Of a stretch of 64,000 bases of DNA, positions 8,349-16,565 are shown piece after piece; within the stretch, counting starts at the first letter, position 1; each line of letters opens with the position of its first letter. The notes under the pieces were generated by a model. The model was not told the DNA's origin and made no database searches. It was given only the letters and a program-made list of their open reading frames with translations. The DNA comes from Thioalkalivibrio versutus (GTDB taxonomy: Bacteria; Pseudomonadota; Gammaproteobacteria; Ectothiorhodospirales; Ectothiorhodospiraceae). The DNA is taken from positions 14,377 to 78,376 of the forward strand of contig NZ_MVAR01000003.1 in NCBI RefSeq assembly GCF_001999325.1. Reading direction: 5' to 3'. The translations under genes were made by a program, and so were the position numbers.

Positions 8349-9671
8349 CTAGTTGGACTGGCGGGAGGTTTCGGCGCGGCGGATGCGGCTCAACGGGAAC
8401 AGGCAGCTGAAGTGGCTGCCGCGGCCGACCTGGCTTTCGATCGCGAGGTGGCCTTCATGGCGGGCGAGGACATGTTTGACGATGGCCAGGCCCAGGCCTG
8501 TCCCGCCGCGCGACTGGGTGCGTCCGGCATCCACGCGATAGAAACGTTCGGTCAGGCGCCCGAGGTGATGGCTGGCAATACCCGGCCCGGTGTCCTCGAC
8601 GCTCAGGCGTGCGCCGTCGTCGTCGGCGCGCCAGCGCAGGCTGATGGTAGTCCCGCCAGGGGTGTACTTCACGGCATTGAACAGCAGGTTGGCGCAGGCG
8701 GAGCGCAGTTCGTCCGGGTTGCCCTGGAACTCCAGTTTGGGGTCGGCGTCCAGCACGATCTCGTGCGCTTCCGTGCCCGAAAGGATGCGCGCCTCGTCCG
8801 TCAGCTTCTGGAACAGTGGGAACGGGTTGAACCAGTCCTGCGGGCCGGTGGTTTCGCCGGTCTCCAGGCGTGAGAGCAGCAGCAGGTCGTCCACCAGCAG
8901 TTTCATGCGCTCGGACTGTTCGCGCAGCATCTGGACCGAACGCGCGAGCTGAGGCTGGTCCTCCAGTTCGTCTTCCAGGCTCTCGGTGACGCCGTAGAGT
9001 ACGGTCAGCGGCGTGCGCAGCTCGTGCGAGACGTTGGCGATGAAGTCGCGGCGCATGACCTCCAGGCGGTGCAGGTGGGTGGTGTCCCGGGCCAGCAGCA
9101 GGTACTGCGCGTCGCCATAGGGGAGCATGCGCATCTCCAGTTGGCGCTCGCTGTCCAGCGGGGAGGGCACGGTCACCCGCGCGAGGGACTCGCGGGCGCG
9201 CTCCATGAACGTCAGGAACTCCGGGTGGCGCAGGAGGTGGGTAATGCGCTGGCCCTCGTCGCGCGGCCAGTGGAGCCCGAGCAGCTGGCAGGACATGTCG
9301 TTCAGCCACTCGATGCGCAGGTCATCGTTCAGGACCACTACCGCGTCGGGCATGGCCTTCGCCGAGTCCCGGTAGCGCTCCAGCAGCTGGCGCAACCGAT
9401 GCACGCGGTTCTCGTGGCGTCTGCGGCGGCGGTAGAGGTGGTCGAAGATCACGCCCCACAGGCCGCGCACGTCCGGTGGGTCGGCACGGCCGCCCCGGCG
9501 CAGCCAGGTCTCCAGCCACAGCAGGTTGGCGATGTTCCAGGCCAGTGCAGCCCCAAGCAGAAACGCGAGGGTGGGCCAGAACTGGCCGGTCGCCCAGCCA
9601 AGCGCCAGGAGCGGCAGCGCGATCAGCAGGCTGGTAATGAGGATGTCGGGCCAGGTCTTGCGGGGCTGCAC
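8349..9671 (-). CDS. phoR: Phosphate regulon sensor histidine kinase PhoR
   Basis: 440 residues. Two short N-terminal TM segments (about 10-28 and 32-50) are followed by a charged linker, a PAS domain (about 95-195, MPDAVVVLNDDLRIEWLN), HisKA with the phosphoacceptor H-box FIANVSHELRTPLTVLYG near 212-230, and a HATPase_c domain (N box NLLFNAVKYTPGG, G boxes VEDTGPGI and GGTGLGLAIVKHVL). This is the standard PhoR layout without a periplasmic sensor; phosphate status reaches it through PstSCAB and PhoU. It starts 15 nt after phoB and is presumably co-transcribed with it. Confidence 0.96.
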   Translation of the reverse strand: MQPRKTWPDILITSLLIALPLLALGWATGQFWPTLAFLLGAALAWNIANLLWLETWLRRGGRADPPDVRGLWGVIFDHLYRRRRRHENRVHRLRQLLERYRDSAKAMPDAVVVLNDDLRIEWLNDMSCQLLGLHWPRDEGQRITHLLRHPEFLTFMERARESLARVTVPSPLDSERQLEMRMLPYGDAQYLLLARDTTHLHRLEVMRRDFIANVSHELRTPLTVLYGVTESLEDELEDQPQLARSVQMLREQSERMKLLVDDLLLLSRLETGETTGPQDWFNPFPLFQKLTDEARILSGTEAHEIVLDADPKLEFQGNPDELRSACANLLFNAVKYTPGGTTISLRWRADDDGARLSVEDTGPGIASHHLGRLTERFYRVDAGRTQSRGGTGLGLAIVKHVLARHEGHLAIESQVGRGSHFSCLFPLSRIRRAETSRQSN

Positions 9672-9686
9672 GGGGACCGCCGAAGG

Positions 9687-10376
9687 TCAGGGAAGTTGCG
9701 AGAAACGGTACCCTGAACCACGCACGGTTTGCACCAGGTGGTCATGCCCGGTGTCGGCCAGCGCCTTGCGCAGGCGGCGGATGTGAACATCCACCGTGCG
9801 TTCCTCCACATAGACGTTGGTGCCCCAGACCTTGTCCAGCAGCTGTTCGCGGCTGAACACCCGATCCTGATGGGTCATGAAGAAGTGCAGCAAGTTGTAC
9901 TCGGTCGGGCCCATGCTGATGGCCGCGCCGTTGCCGGTGATGCGATGCGAGACGGGATCCAGACGCAGGCCCTCGATCTCGATCGGTTCCTCGCTGGTGG
10001 TGGGCGAGGTGCGGCGCAGCACGGCCTTCATGCGCGCGACCAGCTCGCGCGGCGAGAACGGTTTGGTTACGTAGTCGTCGGCGCCGACATCCAGGCCGCG
10101 CACGCGGTCTTCTTCCTCGCCGCGGGCAGTCAGCATGATCAGCGGGATGTCCTTGGTGACCGGGCTGGTCTTGAGCGTACGCGCCCAGTCGATGCCGCTG
10201 ATGTCCGGCAGCATCCAGTCCAGCAGGATCAGATCCGGCGGGTCTTCCAGCAGGAGGGATTTTGCCGAGCGGACATCTCCGGCCTCGCGGACCTCGTAGC
10301 CCGCCTTCTGGAACGGCACCTGCAGCATCTCGCGGATCGCTGCATCATCTTCCACCAGCAGAATTCGAGTGGCCAT
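9687..10376 (-). CDS. phoB: Phosphate regulon response regulator PhoB
   Basis: 229 residues. The receiver domain ([14 protein letters not shown], phosphoacceptor in [13 protein letters not shown], conserved Lys in [11 protein letters not shown]) is followed by an OmpR-type winged helix (about 130-229, [32 protein letters not shown]). It binds the 11-nt-phased boxes upstream of pstS, pstC and its own gene. First gene of the phoBR operon; three box-like units upstream support autoregulation. Confidence 0.97.
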   Translation of the reverse strand: MATRILLVEDDAAIREMLQVPFQKAGYEVREAGDVRSAKSLLLEDPPDLILLDWMLPDISGIDWARTLKTSPVTKDIPLIMLTARGEEEDRVRGLDVGADDYVTKPFSPRELVARMKAVLRRTSPTTSEEPIEIEGLRLDPVSHRITGNGAAISMGPTEYNLLHFFMTHQDRVFSREQLLDKVWGTNVYVEERTVDVHIRRLRKALADTGHDHLVQTVRGSGYRFSQLP

Positions 10377-10408
10377 GGCCCCGTCTCGTGATTACCTGGT
10401 CCGCATTA

Positions 10409-10438
10409 GATAACAGGGATGTTACAGGCGTGTGAACG
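10409..10438 (-). promoter_or_regulatory. Pho boxes upstream of phoB
   Basis: TAACAG (10411), TTACAG (10422) and TGAACG (10433) on the plus strand are spaced 11 nt apart; on the minus strand they read CTGTTA, CTGTAA and CGTTCA, close to the CTGTCA/CTGTAA half-site of Pho boxes. They lie 35-62 nt before the phoB start. Confidence 0.75.
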
Positions 10439-10538
10439 GGAGGTGGTGCGGCGGCAACCAGCCTGTGGCGTGTCCGGGCGGCTCACGACCGATCGGCGCG
10501 GCCCTGCGGGCCTCGTGATGACGAGCGATGAGTAGCCG

Positions 10539-11324
10539 CTAAGGGTGGGCGCCGAGTTCGAAGCGTTCGTCGCCGTGCAGGAAGATCATGCCGTCGTGAT
10601 GCGGCGAGCGGGCGAGCTGCTGGCGGATGGCCTGTTCGTGGCCGGGCTTGAGATGGGTAATGGCAATGCGCGGGCGGTGCTGCAGTTGTGCCAGGTCCTC
10701 GCCCAGGTGCTGCGGGGTGTAGTGCTTGGCCAGGTCCGCCATGCCCTCCATCTCGTCTGGGAGGCCGGTCTCGATCATCAGCAGATCGAGGTGGGGCAGG
10801 GCGTTCAGCGCGGGCCAGAGCAGGTGCGAGGAGGTCGTGTCGCCGCTGAAGGCGAAGGCGGCGCCGTCGCTGTTGGTGACGCTGTAGCCGACCGCGGGCA
10901 CGGTATGGCGGGCGGGCAGCACCTGGATCTCGCGATGTTCCACCGCGATGCTGTGACCGGGTTGCAGCGACTCCAAGCGGATCAAGGGCTGATCGGGCCG
11001 TGGCAGACGGGTGAAGTCCGGCCAGATCACCCAGTTGAAGACGTGATCGCACAGGGCCTTGAGTGTTGCCGGGAGGCCGTGGACGTGGACGGGCGGGGCA
11101 TCCGGGCTGTAGACCATATCCGCCAGCATCGGGAGGAAGGCGATATGGTCCAGGTGCGAGTGGGTCAGGAAGACATGGCGAATGCGCCGCAGCTCCTCCA
11201 GGGTCAGATCGCCCACGCCACTGCCCGCGTCGATAAGGATGTCGTCATCGATGAGGATGGATGTGGTGCGCCGGCCCGGGCCAATCCCGCCACTGGCGCC
11301 AAGGATGCGAACGGACAGACTCAT
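10539..11324 (-). CDS. MBL-fold hydrolase, cyclic-nucleotide phosphodiesterase-like
   Basis: 261 residues from the ATG at 11324. The metallo-beta-lactamase metal motif HSHLDH (near 65), a further His in PARHT, the bridging Asp in FSGDTTSS and a late His in ITHLKPGH are all present, so the dinuclear metal site should be intact. Overall similarity in arrangement is to class II 3',5'-cyclic-nucleotide phosphodiesterases and RNase Z-like MBL proteins. There is no good Shine-Dalgarno; TATACT lies 7 nt before the ATG (11337-11332), which would fit a promoter for a leaderless transcript. Isolated gene between phoB and tRNA-Ala; substrate not determinable. Confidence 0.65.
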   Translation of the reverse strand: MSLSVRILGASGGIGPGRRTTSILIDDDILIDAGSGVGDLTLEELRRIRHVFLTHSHLDHIAFLPMLADMVYSPDAPPVHVHGLPATLKALCDHVFNWVIWPDFTRLPRPDQPLIRLESLQPGHSIAVEHREIQVLPARHTVPAVGYSVTNSDGAAFAFSGDTTSSHLLWPALNALPHLDLLMIETGLPDEMEGMADLAKHYTPQHLGEDLAQLQHRPRIAITHLKPGHEQAIRQQLARSPHHDGMIFLHGDERFELGAHP

Positions 11325-11575
11325 GTCGGACAGTATATCGAGCGAGCAGCGGGCCGTCGTGTGGCCAGACCCGCGAGCCGGAGGCTGGGGTCGGTCGCCC
11401 CGGGTCGTTGGAGGTGGGTGACGGACATGCCCTAATGCTAGACCGGGTCCAGGCCCAAGTTCCGTGACGTGCGGCGCGAAAAGGTGATCCCGAGGCACGG
11501 CGGGGCGTCTCGCGAATCTTGTGCGGGCGGGGCTTCCCGCCACCCGGCGGAGTTGCTAGAATGCGCGTCCTGTTT

Positions 11576-11651
<76 letters not shown>

Positions 11652-11663
11652 AACACCAAGGAA

Positions 11664-11695
11664 AAGGCCTGCTTTCGCAGGCCTTTTCCTTTTTC
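11664..11695 (+). terminator. Rho-independent terminator after tRNA-Ala
   Basis: AAAAGGCCTGC-TTTC-GCAGGCCTTTT followed by CCTTTTTC. The symmetrical A and T tracts let it serve the minus-strand gene ending at 11700 only poorly, because that gene's end faces it from the other side with A-runs as T-runs; it may be bidirectional. Confidence 0.88.
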
Positions 11696-11699
11696 AGGT

Positions 11700-14165
11700 T
11701 CAGCTGCGCAGGTGGCCCCGTGGGGCCATGGCGGCCTTTACCGGGGCCCGGCGCGCGAACGGTTCGGGTTCGTGGTGGCTCACGAGCTCGGCCAGGGATG
11801 CGGCGGGCAGGGGGCGGCTGCACAAATAGCCCTGCCAGGCATCACAGCCCTCTGCGGCCAGAAATCCGAGCTGATCCTCGGTTTCAACCCCCTCGGCGAG
11901 CACATCCAGCCCCAGGTTGTGGGCCATGTCGATGATGGTCATGGCCAGCTCGGCATCGTTGCGGTCCTCCGGCAGGTCGCGCACGAAGGTCTGGTCGATC
12001 TTCAGGATGTCGATCGCGAATTCCTTCAGGTAGGCCAGCGACGAATACCCGGTGCCGAAGTCGTCGATGGCCAGCGCGATGCCCAGGCCCTTGATCTGCT
12101 GCAGGGTGCCACGGGTCGTGTCGGCCTGTTCCATCAGGGTGCTTTCGGTGAGCTCCAGGGTCAGGCGTTGTGCGGGGAGTCCGGATTCGTGCAGGACCTG
12201 GCGGAGCTGATGGAGCAGGCCCGGTGCGGCGACCTGGCGCGCCGACAGGTTGACCGAGACTTCCAGCGGCGGCAGGCCCTGACGATCCCATTCCACGACC
12301 TGGCGGCAGGCCTCGCGCAGAACAAAATCCCCGACGGCGGCGATCAGGCCCGTTTCCTCGGCCAGCGGTATGAACACGTCCGGCGCGATCAGGCCGCGTT
12401 CGGGGTCACGCCAGCGCACCAGTGCCTCGATCCCGGTGATCTTCCCGGACGTCATGTGTACCTGAGGCTGGTAGAACACCTCCAGTTCGTTCTGGGCCAG
12501 GGCGTGCCGCAGCCGGTTCTCGATCTCCAGGCGCTGGTTGGCGGCATCGGTGAGGGCGGTACGGTAAAAGCGGAAGGTGTTGCGCCCGGCGTCCTTGGCC
12601 TCGTACATCGCCGCATCGGCCTGAGTGAGAAGCTCACCGGCTTCGGTGGCGTCCTCCGGGAACAGTGCAATACCGATGCTCGCGCCTACCTGCAAGTTGG
12701 TCCAGCCGCCGACGGCAAAGGGTTCGGCTATGAGCTCCAGAAGCTGGCGGGCGCGGGCCTCGAGCTCTTGATGCTCTGCGGCGTCGTCGATTACCGCGAT
12801 GAATTCGTCGCCCCCAATCCGGGCCACGGTGCGGGCCTCGAAGCGCGTCTTCAGGCGCTCGCCCAGGATTTGCAGGAGGTCATCGCCGACGCGGTGGCCG
12901 AGGCTGTCATTGATGTTTTTGAAGCGGTCCAGATCCACGAACAGGATGGCCACCAGGCCTTGCCGCTGGCGAGCCTGTTGCATGGCCTCGTCAAGGTGCT
13001 CCTGCAGCAGCGTGCGGTTGGGCAGTCCGGTCAGCGGGTCATGCCCGGCCTGGTACGCCAGGCGAGCTTCGTGTGCGCGCAGGCGGCCCTCCGCCGCGCG
13101 GCGTTGCTCGACCTCCAGTGAAAGCCGCCGCGTCAGACGCCGGTAGTAGAGCGCAGCCAACCCGCTCAGCAGCAATAGCCCCGCCATGAAGCCGAGCAGG
13201 ACCTCCGGCCGGGCCTCCCAGTAGGCGCGCAGGCTGATTGCCACGGTGCGGTCGTAGGGCGGGTAGCCGAGTTCTTCCAGGAGTTTGTGTACCGCCCCGT
13301 AGGACAACGGGGCCGACCAGCCGTGGTAGCCGCCTTCACGCGCCGCGGGGTGATCCGCGGGCAGGCTCAGCAGGGCGATCGTGACTGCTTCGGCCAGTTG
13401 GTCAGGGGTGTGTCCAAGACGCGAGAACGGCCATTCAGGGTAAAGCCGGGTGGAGTGGGCAAATGGAAACCCCGCTGTCTTGCGGGGCGCCAGTACGCGC
13501 AGTGTGTCGGCGGGCAGGTCGCCCGATTGCAGCCGTTCCTCCAGCACGCCGGTGCGCACCATGCCGGCGTCGGCCTCGCCGGTTAGCAAGCCCTCGATCA
13601 CCCGGTAGTGGGGCATGCCCGTGTAGTGAACCGACGCCAGGTCCTCGAACGGATCCACGCCAGCGTTGCGCAGGGCCCCGTAACCGGCCAGCCAACCGCC
13701 CAGAGAGTCTTCTTCCACCGCCAGCAACCGCTGCCCACGAAGGTCGTCCAGTGACTGGAGGTCATTGCGTTCGTCGAGGACCAGGATCGTCCCTCCGAAC
13801 TGACGAATGGGCTGGCCTTGCTCCTCGGCGATGAGGGTGGCCAGGCGGGTGATGCCTTGTTGCGCCTCCAGGCGCACGTAATGGCCGGTGTTGGTGAGGA
13901 CGAAATCAACACCTCCGGTGGCGACGGCCTGCTCCAGGTCCGGATAGTTAAGTGCCTGAATGCGAAATTCGGCCGCGTCGACCTGCGTGCTCAGGTAGTC
14001 GGCTGTGGGTTGCCACTGGGCCGTGGTCTCTTCGGCATCGCGAAAGGCCAGCACGCCGATGGTGTATACGCTGGCGTCGTCACTATTTTCCGCCATTGCG
14101 GAGGCAGCAACGGACAGGCTGATCAGCAGGATCAGCAGACGGGGCAGGGTGGATGGATGGCGCAT
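11700..14165 (-). CDS. PhnD-like sensor / GGDEF / EAL protein
   Basis: 821 residues from 14165 (MRHPSTLPRLL, starting a signal peptide that ends near SAMAEN). Residues about 30-290 resemble the PhnD/phosphonate-type periplasmic binding fold (TIGVLAFRD, FVLTNTGHYV, GGTILVLDERNDLQSLDDLRG cut short here). A TM (VLLGFMAGLLLLSGLAALYY) follows, then GGDEF with intact RIGGDEF near 465 and EAL with intact EALVRW near 600, plus the DDFGTGYSS loop. Both catalytic cores look complete, so it could make or break cyclic di-GMP in response to a periplasmic ligand. It sits between the Pho regulon and the cyanase island, and the tRNA terminator separates it from upstream plus-strand DNA. The Shine-Dalgarno at this start is weak; 14255 is the longest alternative. 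Confidence 0.82.
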   Translation of the reverse strand: MRHPSTLPRLLILLISLSVAASAMAENSDDASVYTIGVLAFRDAEETTAQWQPTADYLSTQVDAAEFRIQALNYPDLEQAVATGGVDFVLTNTGHYVRLEAQQGITRLATLIAEEQGQPIRQFGGTILVLDERNDLQSLDDLRGQRLLAVEEDSLGGWLAGYGALRNAGVDPFEDLASVHYTGMPHYRVIEGLLTGEADAGMVRTGVLEERLQSGDLPADTLRVLAPRKTAGFPFAHSTRLYPEWPFSRLGHTPDQLAEAVTIALLSLPADHPAAREGGYHGWSAPLSYGAVHKLLEELGYPPYDRTVAISLRAYWEARPEVLLGFMAGLLLLSGLAALYYRRLTRRLSLEVEQRRAAEGRLRAHEARLAYQAGHDPLTGLPNRTLLQEHLDEAMQQARQRQGLVAILFVDLDRFKNINDSLGHRVGDDLLQILGERLKTRFEARTVARIGGDEFIAVIDDAAEHQELEARARQLLELIAEPFAVGGWTNLQVGASIGIALFPEDATEAGELLTQADAAMYEAKDAGRNTFRFYRTALTDAANQRLEIENRLRHALAQNELEVFYQPQVHMTSGKITGIEALVRWRDPERGLIAPDVFIPLAEETGLIAAVGDFVLREACRQVVEWDRQGLPPLEVSVNLSARQVAAPGLLHQLRQVLHESGLPAQRLTLELTESTLMEQADTTRGTLQQIKGLGIALAIDDFGTGYSSLAYLKEFAIDILKIDQTFVRDLPEDRNDAELAMTIIDMAHNLGLDVLAEGVETEDQLGFLAAEGCDAWQGYLCSRPLPAASLAELVSHHEPEPFARRAPVKAAMAPRGHLRS

Positions 14166-14250
14166 CGGCAAGAGCCTACTATGCGAAGGGACTTGCCGTA
14201 CACGTTCGGGCGCGAACGGGCGCTGGGGTACCGGCTCGCGGGAAAGGGCG

Positions 14251-14280
14251 GTCACGCGGCGTGCCCGGCCGCCGCGTGAC
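14251..14280 (-). terminator. Hairpin downstream of cynS
   Basis: GTCACGCGGCG (14251-14261) and CGCCGCGTGAC (14270-14280) form a perfect 11-bp stem with an 8-nt loop, 11 nt beyond the cynS stop. No T-run follows on the minus strand, so it may stabilise the 3' end or terminate inefficiently. Confidence 0.6.
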
Positions 14281-14291
14281 CGATGGGGACG

Positions 14292-14741
14292 CTACCAGCT
14301 CTTGTAGGGCAGGAACTTGCCGTTCCAGGTGATCTTCACGCGGTCGCCCTTCGGGTCCTCGACCTTGTCGATGTCCATGCTGAAGTCGATGGCGCTCATG
14401 ATGCCGTCACCGAACTTTTCGTGAATCAGCGCCTTCATGGTGTCGCCGTAGACGTTGATCGCCTCGTAGAAGCGATAGATCACCGGGTCGGTGGGGATGG
14501 TCTTGTCCCAGGTCTTGTGCGGGAAGGCCTGAAGCGCCTGCGAGACCTCCGGGCCGAGCCCGATGAAGGTGGCCAGCTTGTCGGCCTGGTCGCCCTCCAG
14601 GTGGTTCATGCCGTAGCAGGCGGAGGTCACGTAGACCTCGTGCAGTCCGGTGGCCTCGGCGATCGCGGCCCAGGTAGTTCCGCGGTTCTCCTTGGCCTCG
14701 AGGATGGTGGTGGTCATGGCGCTCTTGCTGAGACTCATCAT
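14292..14741 (-). CDS. cynS: Cyanate hydratase (cyanase)
   Basis: 149 residues, close to E. coli CynS (156). The catalytic triad is visible with family spacing: Arg90 and Glu93 in PVIYRFYEAINVYG, and Ser116 in GDGIMSAIDFSM. The N-terminal helical domain carries TWAAIAEATGLHEVYVTSACYG. It converts cyanate and bicarbonate to carbamate, which breaks down to ammonia and CO2, as a cytoplasmic decamer. Two adjacent ATGs (14741, 14738) exist; AAGGAG is better spaced for the second. It ends an apparent operon with an NrtA/NrtB/NrtD-type importer, which points to cyanate or a cyanate-yielding compound as the imported substrate. Confidence 0.96.
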   Translation of the reverse strand: MMSLSKSAMTTTILEAKENRGTTWAAIAEATGLHEVYVTSACYGMNHLEGDQADKLATFIGLGPEVSQALQAFPHKTWDKTIPTDPVIYRFYEAINVYGDTMKALIHEKFGDGIMSAIDFSMDIDKVEDPKGDRVKITWNGKFLPYKSW

Positions 14742-14772
14742 GTGCTCCTTGAATGCGATGGATGGACTGGGG

Positions 14773-15684
14773 TCAGACCGCGCGAACCATGCGCGGGCCG
14801 GGTTCCGGACTGGCCTCGGGCTTGGCCGGGTTGACGATGCGCGGGCTGTGGCGCGGGTTGTCGCCGCGGGCGGCGGCCGCCTGGGCCTTGGCCGACATCT
14901 CCTTGGCGCCGTTCACGAGGAAGTCGACCAGGTGGTTGCGGATCGGGTAGTAGGCGTCGTTCTGGTGCAAAGTGGCGCGTTCCCGCGGCCGCGGGATGTC
15001 GATCTTCACCGACTCGGCGACCTGGGCATGCGGCCCGTTGGTCATCAGCAGCACGCGGTCGGCGAGCAAGATCGCCTCGTCGACGTCGTGGGTGATCATG
15101 AACACGGTCTGGTGGGTCTCCGACCAGATCTTCAGCAGCTCCTCCTGGATGACCCCGCGGGTCAGGGCGTCCAGGGCCCCGAAGGGCTCGTCCATCAGCA
15201 GCAGCTTGGGTTCGATGGCGAAGGCCCGGGCGATGCCGACGCGCTGGCGCATGCCGCCGGAGAGCTGCGCGGGCTTGCGGTCCATGGCGTGATCCAGCCC
15301 GACCATGTGCAGGTAGCGCTCGGCGTGTTCCAGGCGTTTCGCCTTGCTCCAGTTCGGCCAGCGGGCGCGCACCGCGAACATCACGTTGTCGCGCGCCGAC
15401 AGCCACGGCAGCAGGCTGTGGTTCTGGAAGATCACGCCCTGGTCGAGGCTGGGTCCGGTGATCTCCTTATTGTCCATGATCACGTTGCCGTCGGTGGGTG
15501 TGGCCAGGCCGGCGAGAACGTTCAGGATGGTGGACTTGCCGCAGCCGGAGTGACCGATCAGGCAGACGAACTCGCCCTTGTTGATGGTCACGTCCACGCC
15601 CTCGAACACGGTCATCAGGTCGCTGGAATCGGGCTGCGGGAAGCGCTGGCTCAGGTTCTCGATCTCGAGGAATCCCTTGCTCAT
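14773..15684 (-). CDS. NitT/TauT-type ABC transporter ATP-binding protein (cyn operon)
   Basis: 303 residues from the ATG at 15684. Walker A GHSGCGKST (near 42), signature LSGGMRQRVGIARA and Walker B LLLMDEP are intact, and the nitrate/taurine subfamily features (QNHSLLPWLSARDNV, VFMITHDVDEAILLADRV) are present. A C-terminal tail of about 50 residues rich in Ala/Pro/Arg follows the ATPase core. It should power the permease encoded 29 nt upstream. Nrt-, Cmp- and Cyn-type importers are not separable by ATPase sequence, so cyanate specificity is inferred from the following cynS. Confidence 0.9.
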   Translation of the reverse strand: MSKGFLEIENLSQRFPQPDSSDLMTVFEGVDVTINKGEFVCLIGHSGCGKSTILNVLAGLATPTDGNVIMDNKEITGPSLDQGVIFQNHSLLPWLSARDNVMFAVRARWPNWSKAKRLEHAERYLHMVGLDHAMDRKPAQLSGGMRQRVGIARAFAIEPKLLLMDEPFGALDALTRGVIQEELLKIWSETHQTVFMITHDVDEAILLADRVLLMTNGPHAQVAESVKIDIPRPRERATLHQNDAYYPIRNHLVDFLVNGAKEMSAKAQAAAARGDNPRHSPRIVNPAKPEASPEPGPRMVRAV

Positions 15685-15713
15685 GTTTGGTCTCCTTTTG
15701 GGGCCACGCTGAC

Positions 15714-16562
15714 TCAGTCGGCGTAGCGCACGAATTTGGTGGCCTGGGCGAGGGAGGCATCCAGCAGGAAGCCGACGATGCCGATCATGATGATCGCGAA
15801 GATCACGCTGGCGAGGTCGAGGTTGTTCCACTCGTTCCAGATGTAGTAGCCGATGCCGGTGCCGCCCACGAGCATCTCTGCGGCGACGATGACCAGCCAG
15901 GCGATGCCGATGGAGATGCGCATGCCGGTGAGGATGGTCGGCGCCGCGGCGGGCAGGATGACCGTGAACGCGGTGCGCAGGTTCGACAGCTGGTGGGTCT
16001 TGGCGACGTTCAGCCAGTCATTGCGCACCGAGGCGACGCCGTAGGCGGTGTTCACGAGCATCGGCCAGATCGAGCAGATGAAGATCACGAAGATCGCCGA
16101 CATGTTCGAGTCGCGGATCACGAACAGGGCGAGCGGCATCCAGGCCAGTGGCGAGATCGGCTTGAGGATCTGGATGTACGGATCGAACGCCTTGTTCAGT
16201 AGCGGCGACATGCCAATCACGAAGCCGAGCGGAATGGCGATCAGCGCGGCCAGGGCAAAGCCCAGCAGGACCCGGTAGATCGAGTAGGCCAGCTGGATGC
16301 CGATCCCCTTGTCGTTCGGGCCCGCGTCGTAGAATGGGTTGCTCAGTTCGCCGAAGGCGTGGCTGAACACCTGGGTGGGGGCCGGGATGCCGCTGCTGGA
16401 ACTGCGATCGGCCCCGCCCCCCATCAGCTGTTCGTATTCGCTCAGCTCGCCCTGTTGTGGCGCGATGACCTCCGGGGCGGTGGCCAGCTGCCACACGCCC
16501 AGGAAGACCACGAGCATCACCAGCGAGAGAACGGTCGCCCGGAAGTTGAGATTGCTCAACAT
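15714..16562 (-). CDS. NitT/TauT-type ABC transporter permease (cyn operon)
   Basis: 282 residues with about six TM segments and the BPD-type EAA loop (GMRISIGIAWLVIVAAEMLVG, preceded by FTVILPAAAPTILTG). An N-terminal TM is followed by a periplasmic stretch with a Gly/Ser-rich segment (LMGGGADRSSSSG). This is the membrane channel of the importer whose binding protein gene ends 3 nt upstream and whose ATPase gene follows 29 nt downstream. Homologous in layout to NrtB/CmpB/CynB. Confidence 0.9.
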   Translation of the reverse strand: MLSNLNFRATVLSLVMLVVFLGVWQLATAPEVIAPQQGELSEYEQLMGGGADRSSSSGIPAPTQVFSHAFGELSNPFYDAGPNDKGIGIQLAYSIYRVLLGFALAALIAIPLGFVIGMSPLLNKAFDPYIQILKPISPLAWMPLALFVIRDSNMSAIFVIFICSIWPMLVNTAYGVASVRNDWLNVAKTHQLSNLRTAFTVILPAAAPTILTGMRISIGIAWLVIVAAEMLVGGTGIGYYIWNEWNNLDLASVIFAIIMIGIVGFLLDASLAQATKFVRYAD

Positions 16563-16565
16563 GGC

